A stretch of DNA of 13,800 nucleotides from Prevotella sp. CAG:485 (GTDB lineage Bacteria; Bacteroidota; Bacteroidia; Bacteroidales; Muribaculaceae). This document shows, piece after piece, positions 1 to 5,552 of this stretch. A program made the translations under genes and the position numbers. The notes below the pieces were generated by a model, which saw only the letters and a list, made by a program, of their open reading frames with translations, was not told the DNA's origin and did not search any database. The stretch lies in contig FR897788.1 in the NCBI GenBank assembly GCA_000437495.1, positions 1-13,800 on the forward strand, in the 5' to 3' direction. How positions within the stretch are numbered: position 1 is the first letter of the stretch; each line of letters opens with the position of its first letter.

Positions 1-2
1 TC

Positions 3-16
3 AAGTCGGCTTTTTT
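3..16 (+). terminator. possible 3' arm of a terminator cut by the window edge
   Basis: The sequence AAGTCGGC (3-10) is followed directly by six T residues (11-16), which is how the descending arm and U-tract of a Rho-independent terminator look. The ascending arm (GCCGACTT expected) would lie left of the window, so the hairpin cannot be confirmed. If real, it would end a plus-strand gene to the left that converges on the GH95 gene. Confidence 0.3.
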
Positions 17-42
17 CGGACGGATACGGTAATCCCCTTAAT

Positions 43-109
43 GTAGCTGAGTAGCTATTGTAGCTATTGTAGCTATTGTAGCTGAGTAGCTATTGTAGAT
101 TGGTAGCTT
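43..109. repeat. intergenic tandem array of 8/9-bp units
   Basis: Four exact copies of the 9-mer GTAGCTATT (51-59, 60-68, 69-77, 86-94) are interleaved with two copies of the 8-mer GTAGCTGA (43-50, 78-85). Decayed units follow (95-101, 102-109). Each unit carries the palindrome AGCT. The array starts 12 bp beyond the stop codon of the GH95 gene, in its 3' flank. It resembles the second array at 4183-4245 in period, AT-richness and intergenic placement, but the unit sequence differs. Function is unknown; simple slippage could generate it. Confidence 0.85.
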
Positions 110-120
110 GCGGCAGAGGG

Positions 121-2512
121 CTAAAAGCGCAATCTCTTAGTCTGGCCGGCTAAAAGCGACACAGGGTAAGAGGCGCCGTTGCAGTGAAGGGTTGTTGTAG
201 CATCTTGCACTGCTGTTACCTCGGCATCGGTTACCCTAACTGCTTCCCAGCGGAACGACAGACAAAAACCTCCGCGAGCACATACACCGCTAAGCGAGCC
301 TTCAGACCATTCGACCGGACAGGCCGGAAGCAAAAAGATATCTCCTGCAGAAGACTGGATAAGCATTTCGGCTACACCGGCTGCGCCGCCAAAGTTACCG
401 TCGATTTGGAAAGGTGAGTGGGCATCGAGGAGATTGGGATAAGTTCCTCCGCCGCGTCGCGCATCCGCCCCTTTGTAGCGGTCAGGACTTACAAATCGCA
501 GCAATTTGCGGTAAGTGGCGTATGCCGTGTCTCTGTCTCGCAGTCTTGCGTACAGATTTACTCGCCAGCCGGTACTCCAGCCTGTGGATTCAGGTCCGCG
601 CAGTTCCAGTGTTCTGTGGCATGCCTTTGCCAGTTCGGGCGTAGAGTTTACAGAAATCTGATGCCCCGGATAGAGGCCGAATAAATGCGACTGATGGCGA
701 TGGTGTGGTTCATATTCTTTCCGGTCAACAAGCCATTCCTGCAGAGCACCGTTACTGCCTATCCGGTAAGGCTGCAATCTCTGCATCGCACTGCGGCCTT
801 CGGATACAAACGTTAGGTCGGTGCCCAGTTCCTCGGCTGCTTTTACCGCATCCGTAAGGCACTCCCTTATCATGGCAATGTCGCAGGTAGGCCCTTCGGA
901 GGTAGCAATGGGAGTGCTGTCGTTAAGCAGGAATAAATTTTCGGGCGACGTGCCGGGCGACGTTATCAGCTTCCAGTCCTTCTCTACCAGCCAGTCGAGA
1001 CAAAACTCGGCAGCTCCTTTCAGTAGCGGATAATATTGCTTCAGAAAAGCCTTGTCGCGACCGAAATCATAATGTTCCCAAATGTGAGTTGCCAGCCAAG
1101 TGCCTCCCATGTTCCAGTTTGCCCAGCAAGGGTCGCCGCTTTGCAATCCCACCGGACACGTCATGGCCCAAAGGTCGGAATTATGTCCGAGGCACCATCC
1201 GCGCTCAATGCCGTAGAGCTGCTTAGCTGTTGATTTTCCGTTTTGAGCCAGATTGCCCGTGAACTGTAATAGCGGCAAATGCATCTCGCCCAGGTTCAGC
1301 ACCTCGGCAGGCCAGTAATTCTCCTCAAGATTAATGTTTGTTGTGTAATTGGAACTCCAGGGAGGGAGCAAACGTTCGTTCCAAAGCCCCTGAAGATTTG
1401 CCGGTATGCCGGGAGTGCGCGAACAGGAGATGAGCAGATAACGGCCAAACTGAAAATAAAGAGCCTCCAACTCCGGATTGCTCTGCAGCGAATCGGTGTA
1501 ATTGCGCAGCTGAACATCAGTAGGCAGCGCTGTTATACACTTTGGAGTGGTGCCCAAATCAATTTTCACCCGGTCGAAAAACCTCTTGTAGTCAGCTTTA
1601 TGGCGTGTTAGAAGCTGTTTGTAACTGCGGGCAGATGCTCGTTCAATATTGCGGGCCACTATGCGCTTGTAATCCTTGCCTTCCGTGGCTGGGTCCTTGT
1701 CGAAACCATTGAAGCTCGTCTCGTTGGAAATCAGAATAATGGCTTCTTTGCCCCCTTCCACGGAGATAATGCTATCGTTGGCCGACACACGGCTGCCGGG
1801 CGCTATCACCTTTACAATGGTGCGAAAGCGAATGCCATGTGCCGCATCGTAGAAATGCTTGTTGGGCACATCCGTCAGATAAACCGGAAGAGAATGAGCT
1901 GCGGCGTAACCGTCGATGATTATGCTGTTGACGCGGGCTGATATGTTGCCGGGCAGTTGCAACGAATAACCGATGGTAAAATCAAGACACTTTGAGTTGA
2001 CAATACGGACAACGATTACCGAATCGGGTGACGAAGCAAAATAGCTTATTTGTTCGCGTCCCTTTTCGGTTGCAAATCCGGCACAGGCAACGGCATCGCC
2101 AATATCAAGCTGCCGAAAATAATCCGTTGCCTCGTCATCTGCACATTTGCGCCGGATATAAACCCGACCGAGAGGTTGGTAATTTTCGGAGTAATGCCCC
2201 TGAAGGCTTTTGTTGGCTTCTTCGGCCTCGGCATACCGACCTTCGGACAGCAACGTGCGCACAAGGGCAAGATTGGCTCGGCCGTCGGGCAAAAGGGTAG
2301 TATCGGGGGAACCGGTCCAGAGCGTAATGTCGTTTAGCGAGAGGCTGTCGCACCCTACACCTATATATGGAGGCACCGAGTTTACCGTTGCCAATTACCA
2401 GCGACTCCTCGAAGAAGGAAGCGGGAGCCTTGTAATGCAGTATCTGTGGGCGTGTCGCGTCGCAAAAGAAGCAGAGCGCGAATAGAGTTACCAAAACCGA
2501 TTTGCCGTTCAT
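121..2512 (-). CDS. GH95 family alpha-L-fucosidase, secreted; one frameshift near the N-terminus
   Basis: Glycoside hydrolase family 95 enzymes are inverting exo-enzymes that remove alpha-1,2-linked L-fucose (some act on L-galactose) from host or plant glycans. Frame-corrected, the protein is about 797 residues, normal for the family. All catalytic positions known from the Bifidobacterium enzyme AfcA are present (corrected numbering): Asn393 and Asn395 in TTNINLEENYW, the general acid Glu525 in TSPEN, and Asp705 in FQIDGNFGG. HHRHQSHLFGLYPG is another family hallmark. The first 50 codons, from ATG 2512, encode a signal peptide (MNGK, then SVLVTLFALCFFC, cleavage probably near CDA) and the family motif IGNGKLGASIY. 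The rest (from GVGCDSLSLND, 747 residues to the TAG at 121-123) lies in another frame, so as read the gene is broken around 2355-2372. ATG 2512 fits the predicted promoter just upstream; an ATG at 2581 lies upstream of that promoter. The location is probably periplasmic. There is no T9SS C-terminal sorting domain and no SusC/SusD neighbour in view. It is either a sequencing error or a recent lesion. The family call is firm; fucose versus L-galactose specificity is not. Confidence 0.9.
2355..2394 (-). other. frameshift site in the GH95 gene
   Basis: On the minus strand the N-terminal frame reads IGNGKLGASIY and then runs into non-family sequence (RCRVRQPL). The downstream frame opens directly after a TAA (2395-2397) and becomes GH95-like at GVGCDSLSLNDITLW. 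The joint is at the TATATAT run (2362-2368). Adding two bases restores the frame: one TA unit gives SIYIGVGC, and GG gives SIYGGVGC, closer to the family. Removing one base would also work. Confidence 0.8.
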
Positions 2513-2538
2513 GAGGATATGTGTTACTGATTCAACTA

Positions 2539-2569
2539 CAAAAATAAGAAAAATCTCCCATGGGGCAAA
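2539..2569 (-). promoter_or_regulatory. Bacteroidetes-type promoter of the GH95 gene
   Basis: On the minus strand a -33 box TTTG (2569-2566) is separated by exactly 19 bp from a -7 box TATTTTTG (2546-2539), which matches TAnnTTTG. The start of transcription would fall near 2533, about 20 nt before the ATG at 2512, and this supports that start codon. There is no clear Shine-Dalgarno sequence, as is usual in this phylum. Confidence 0.75.
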
Positions 2570-2694
2570 GCGCATAAACAATTCAGGGCCGGGGTATAGA
2601 AGGCAGGAAGTGGAAAAATGCGCGGTAAGCCGGAGATATAGAGCCGATAGCAGAACGTGGAGATAAAATTTTTCAAAAATAATACCCTTTTTAT

Positions 2695-2725
2695 TTTGCA
2701 GGTTGAATAATTAGAAGTAACTTTG
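2695..2725 (+). promoter_or_regulatory. Bacteroidetes-type promoter of gdhA
   Basis: The -33 box TTTG (2695-2698) lies 19 bp before the -7 box TAACTTTG (2718-2725). AT-rich DNA with A and T runs (about 2664-2694) lies upstream and could act as an UP-like element. The leader to the ATG at 2767 would be about 35-38 nt, A-rich and without a clear ribosome-binding GGAGG, consistent with A-rich leaders in highly expressed Bacteroidetes genes. Confidence 0.8.
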
Positions 2726-2766
2726 CCGCATAAAACAGATAACCAAGAAATCTAAACTTAGAAAGC

Positions 2767-4104
2767 ATGAACATTAATGAGATCATGGCCAACTTGGAGG
2801 CCAAGCATCCCGGCGAGAAGGAATTCCTTCAGGCCGTAAAAGAGGTTCTTCTCTGCGTAGAAGAGGTTTACAACCAGCACCCTGAATTCGAGAAAGCTCG
2901 CATCATAGAGCGCATGGTAGAGCCCGACCGCATCTTCACTTTCCGTGTAACCTGGGTTGACGACAAGGGTGAAGTACAGAATAACATCGGCTACCGCGTT
3001 CAGTTCAACAATGCCATTGGCCCGTACAAAGGCGGCATCCGTTTCCACGCATCAGTTAACCTGAGCATCCTTAAATTCCTCGGCTTCGAGCAGACATTCA
3101 AAAACGCTCTTACCACTCTGCCTATGGGCGGTGGCAAAGGCGGTTCTGACTTCTCACCCCGTGGCAAGAGCGACGCTGAAATCATGCGTTTCTGCCAGGC
3201 TTTCGTTATGGAACTCTGGCGTAACCTCGGCCCGGACCGCGACGTACCGGCAGGTGACATCGGCGTAGGTGGCCGCGAAGTTGGTTACATGTACGGCATG
3301 TATAAGAAACTCGCCCGCGAGAACACAGGTACATTCACCGGCAAGGGTCTGAGCTTCGGCGGCAGCCGCATTCGTCCGGAAGCTACCGGTTTCGGCGCTC
3401 TCTATTTCGTTGAGCACATGCTCAAAGACCTCGGCACCGACATCAAGGGCAAGACTATCGCTATCTCCGGCTTCGGCAACGTAGCTTGGGGCGCCGCTAC
3501 AAAGGCTACCGAACTTGGTGGTAAGGTTGTTACCATCTCCGGTCCTGACGGATATATCTATGATCCCGCCGGCCTCGACGCTGAAAAGATCGCTTATATG
3601 CTCGAACTCCGCGCCAGCGGCAACGACGTTGTTGCACCTTACGCTGAGAAATTCCCCGGCAGCCAGTTCTTCGCAGGCCGCAAACCTTGGGAGCAGAAAG
3701 TTGACATCGTTCTTCCCTGCGCTACCCAGAATGAGGTTGCTCTCGAAGATGCCAAGAACATCATCGCCAACAAGGTTATGATGGTTGCCGAAGTTTCCAA
3801 CATGGGCTGCCAGGCTGAAGCTATCGACGCTTTCATCGCCGCTAAGCTCCCCTATGCTCCCGGTAAGGCTGTCAACGCCGGTGGTGTTGCCGTTTCAGGT
3901 CTCGAAATGAGCCAGGACGCTGAGCACCTCCAGTGGAGTGCTAAAGAGGTAGACGACCGTCTGCACACCATCATGGCCGACATCCATGAGAACTGCGTTA
4001 AGTATGGCACCCAGGCCGACGGCTACATCAACTACATGAAAGGCGCTAACATTGCCGGCTTCATGAAGGTTGCTGACGCTATGATGGCTCAGGGCATCAT
4101 CTGA
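2767..4104 (+). CDS. gdhA: glutamate dehydrogenase, hexameric class
   Basis: This enzyme catalyses reversible reductive amination of 2-oxoglutarate with ammonium to glutamate in the cytoplasm. It is a main route of nitrogen assimilation in Bacteroidales. The protein has 445 residues, the usual length of the roughly 50-kDa hexameric class. Active-site residues align with the clostridial enzyme: Lys88 (PYKGGIRFH), Lys112 (QTFKN), catalytic Lys124 (PMGGGKGGSDF) and Asp164 (PAGDIGVG). The Rossmann dinucleotide loop GFGNVAWGAA is at 235-244. Coenzyme choice (NADPH more likely than NADH, from related proteins) cannot be settled by eye. The start ATG is preceded by a consensus promoter and gives the expected N-terminus. 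The gene ends in a double stop (TGA TAA) followed by a strong hairpin terminator, so it forms a monocistronic unit. Codon use is restricted, with many C-ending or GCT/GTT codons, as expected for an abundant protein. Confidence 0.97.
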   Translation: MNINEIMANLEAKHPGEKEFLQAVKEVLLCVEEVYNQHPEFEKARIIERMVEPDRIFTFRVTWVDDKGEVQNNIGYRVQFNNAIGPYKGGIRFHASVNLSILKFLGFEQTFKNALTTLPMGGGKGGSDFSPRGKSDAEIMRFCQAFVMELWRNLGPDRDVPAGDIGVGGREVGYMYGMYKKLARENTGTFTGKGLSFGGSRIRPEATGFGALYFVEHMLKDLGTDIKGKTIAISGFGNVAWGAATKATELGGKVVTISGPDGYIYDPAGLDAEKIAYMLELRASGNDVVAPYAEKFPGSQFFAGRKPWEQKVDIVLPCATQNEVALEDAKNIIANKVMMVAEVSNMGCQAEAIDAFIAAKLPYAPGKAVNAGGVAVSGLEMSQDAEHLQWSAKEVDDRLHTIMADIHENCVKYGTQADGYINYMKGANIAGFMKVADAMMAQGII

Positions 4105-4128
4105 TAACACAGACATAAGCTGAAATGG

Positions 4129-4160
4129 GCGCGCCGAGTTTTTGCTTGGCGCGCTTTTTT
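4129..4160 (+). terminator. Rho-independent terminator of gdhA
   Basis: A 10-bp stem, GCGCGCCGAG (4129-4138) against CTTGGCGCGC (4145-4154), contains a single G-T wobble and a 6-nt loop. It is followed by six T residues (4155-4160). It lies 24 bp after the gdhA stop and should isolate gdhA from recR. Confidence 0.93.
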
Positions 4161-4182
4161 GCTTGTGAGGGCAGAGGTGGCT

Positions 4183-4245
4183 AATTAGACCAATTAGACT
4201 AATTAGACCAATAAGCCCAATAAGACCAATTAGCCCAATAAAGCC
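4183..4245. repeat. intergenic tandem array of seven 9-bp units
   Basis: Seven consecutive 9-mers begin with AAT: AATTAGACC, AATTAGACT, AATTAGACC, AATAAGCCC, AATAAGACC, AATTAGCCC and AATAAAGCC, then a decayed AATGAGGG. The consensus is AAT(T/A)AG(A/C)CC. The array lies between the gdhA terminator and the recR -7 element, at roughly -54 to -116 from the inferred recR start of transcription. On the minus strand it would read as Gly-Leu-Ile repeats, but that frame is not a convincing gene. Confidence 0.9.
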
Positions 4246-4286
4246 AATGAGGGAAGCCGCAGGGCAGCTATCTCGGAGAAATTCAT

Positions 4287-4294
4287 TAACTTTG
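4287..4294 (+). promoter_or_regulatory. -7 element upstream of recR (no -33 box)
   Basis: TAACTTTG (4287-4294) matches TAnnTTTG and is identical to the gdhA -7 box, but the expected -33 position (4264-4267, GCAG) has no TTTG. It ends only 4 nt before the GTG start of recR, so the transcript would be leaderless or nearly so. No other TAnnTTTG was seen between the gdhA terminator and recR. Confidence 0.5.
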
Positions 4295-4298
4295 CAGA

Positions 4299-4931
4299 GT
4301 GAACAGGAATTATCCTTCAAGAGAACTTGAAAGGGCTGTCGGCGAGCTGGCTAAATTGCCCGGAGTGGGCAGGAAAACGGCTTTGCGACTGGCTCTTCAT
4401 CTGCTGCGCAGCCCCGAAGGAGAGGCCGAGGCTTTGGCTGCGGCTATAACTGATATGCGGCAGAATATCTGTTACTGCAGCCGCTGTCATAATATCTCCG
4501 ACACGCCGGTATGCGACATTTGCAATGACTCGCGGCGTGACCAGAAGATTATCTGTGTGGTGGAAAATGTGCGCGATGTGCTGATTATAGAAGCAACTCA
4601 TGAGTTCAGAGGCACTTACCATGTGCTTGGCGGACTCGTGTCGCCCATGGAGGGCGTTGGCCCGTCTGACTTGGAGATAGATTCGCTTGTGCAGCGCATT
4701 GACAATGAAGGTACGGAGGAAGTGATTCTTGCCCTTGCTCCCACCATGGAAGGCGACACCACAGGCTTCTATATTTTCCGCCGACTCGGCGACAGGCCAG
4801 TAAAAGTCTCTGTCTTAGCTCGCGGAGTGGCCGTTGGCGGTGATTTGGAATACACTGACGAGCTGACCCTTGGCCGCAGCATCAGTCAGCGCATTCCCTT
4901 TGCCGAATCAATTAATAAAATGGGCAAATGA
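4299..4931 (+). CDS. recR: recombination mediator protein RecR
   Basis: RecR acts with RecO (and RecF) in the cytoplasm to load RecA onto SSB-coated single-stranded DNA at gaps and breaks. The protein has 210 residues, close to the usual 200. Domains in order: helix-hairpin-helix (KLPGVGRKTALRL, 19-31), a zinc finger with Cys60-x2-Cys63-x8-Cys72-x2-Cys75, and a Toprim domain (from about 85, VVENVRDVLIIEA, with GGLVSPMEGVGPSDL at 111-125). The C-terminal LEYTDELTLGRSISQRIPF follows the family. The start is GTG at 4299: Bacteroidales homologues begin with M-N-x-x-YPS, an in-frame TAA lies at 4287-4289, and the next ATG would remove the helix-hairpin-helix. The stop overlaps the next gene as ATGA. 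Confidence 0.96.
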   Translation: MNRNYPSRELERAVGELAKLPGVGRKTALRLALHLLRSPEGEAEALAAAITDMRQNICYCSRCHNISDTPVCDICNDSRRDQKIICVVENVRDVLIIEATHEFRGTYHVLGGLVSPMEGVGPSDLEIDSLVQRIDNEGTEEVILALAPTMEGDTTGFYIFRRLGDRPVKVSVLARGVAVGGDLEYTDELTLGRSISQRIPFAESINKMGK

Positions 4932-5440
4932 GTTTGCGTCTCCGCGCCTTGGAACCGGAAGATGCGGCGATTATGCTGCAATGGGAGAACGACCGGGATG
5001 GCTGGCAGTATTCCGACACTGTTGCCCCCTTGTCGGGTCACCAGGTAAGGGAGTATATAGCCAATTACGATGCTGATCCATTCTCTGCCGGACAGTTGCG
5101 GCAGGTACTCACCGATGAAAGCGGCGTTGCTTTAGGGTTGGTGGATATTTTCGATTTAAGCGCGTTTCATGCCCACGCCTTTGTCGGGCTCTATGTTGCC
5201 ACAGAAAGGCGGCGAGAGGGGCTGGGAAGGGCCTCTATCGAGCTGTTAAAGGAGTATGCGTTTAACACGCTCGGACTGCGTTGCTTAGCGGCCCTCATTT
5301 ATCCTGACAACATACCCTCAGTAAGGCTATTTGAGTCGGTCGGGTTCAAACAGAGCGGAAGGTTGCCCAATTGGCGCCGCAAAGGCCTCACCTTCTCCGA
5401 TGTCTTGCTCTACACCCTCACCAACAATACTCATCATTGA
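4928..5440 (+). CDS. GNAT family N-acetyltransferase (RimJ/RimL-like)
   Basis: The 170-residue protein fits the GNAT fold, which transfers an acetyl group from acetyl-CoA to an amine. The acetyl-CoA binding motif A is visible at 91-104 (ATERRREGLGRASI; the R/Q-x-x-G-x-G core is RREGLG). The C-terminal motif PDNIPSVRLFESVGF (126-140), common in RimJ/RimL and SpeG-like members, follows. The acceptor (protein N-terminus, polyamine or small molecule) cannot be told from sequence. Its ATG overlaps the recR stop (ATGA, 4928-4931), so the two are co-transcribed and probably translationally coupled. This does not by itself show a role in repair. It is cytoplasmic, with no signal peptide or membrane segment. 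Confidence 0.9.
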   Translation: MSLRLRALEPEDAAIMLQWENDRDGWQYSDTVAPLSGHQVREYIANYDADPFSAGQLRQVLTDESGVALGLVDIFDLSAFHAHAFVGLYVATERRREGLGRASIELLKEYAFNTLGLRCLAALIYPDNIPSVRLFESVGFKQSGRLPNWRRKGLTFSDVLLYTLTNNTHH

Positions 5441-5504
5441 CTTCCTATTAAACCTAAGCGCCAGAAAAATCAACCTTCACACCAATTACCTTATAATGTA
5501 AAGT

Positions 5505-5539
5505 GAGGCCTCTACTTATTCAGAAGCCTCGTTTTGTTT
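5505..5539 (+). terminator. terminator after the recR-acetyltransferase unit
   Basis: The arm GAGGCCTCT (5505-5513) pairs with AGAAGCCTC (5522-5530), a 9-bp stem with one C/A mismatch and an 8-nt loop. A T-rich tail GTTTTGTTT (5531-5539) follows. It lies 64 bp past the acetyltransferase stop and just before the 3' end of sprA on the opposite strand. The minus-strand direction has only a weak T tail, so it may serve sprA poorly. Confidence 0.75.
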
Positions 5540-5552
5540 GTCGGGAGGGGTG

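Noticed and set aside
43..109. CRISPR array
   Set aside because: Units are 8-9 bp with no spacers, far from the repeat-spacer pattern; no cas genes are present.
2362..2368. Programmed ribosomal frameshift in the GH95 gene
   Set aside because: No slippery heptamer, downstream stem or family precedent was seen; an indel is the simpler explanation.
2392..2394. TTG start giving a 757-residue GH95 without signal peptide
   Set aside because: It follows a TAA directly and would drop the conserved IGNGKLGA segment, which is present in the adjacent frame; a frameshift explains both.
2513..2581. Longer GH95 N-terminus from the ATG at 2581
   Set aside because: The predicted promoter (-7 box 2539-2546) lies within it, and MNGK from 2512 gives a proper signal peptide.
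2617..2640. Seven-codon open frame (MRGKPEI) in the divergent intergenic region
   Set aside because: It lies upstream of the gdhA promoter, so it would not be on that transcript, and nothing else supports it.
3895..4320. Minus-strand open frame with Gly-Leu-Ile repeats antisense to the end of gdhA
   Set aside because: Its repetitive part is just the 9-bp array translated, and the rest is antisense to strongly coding gdhA sequence; no homology or promoter was seen.
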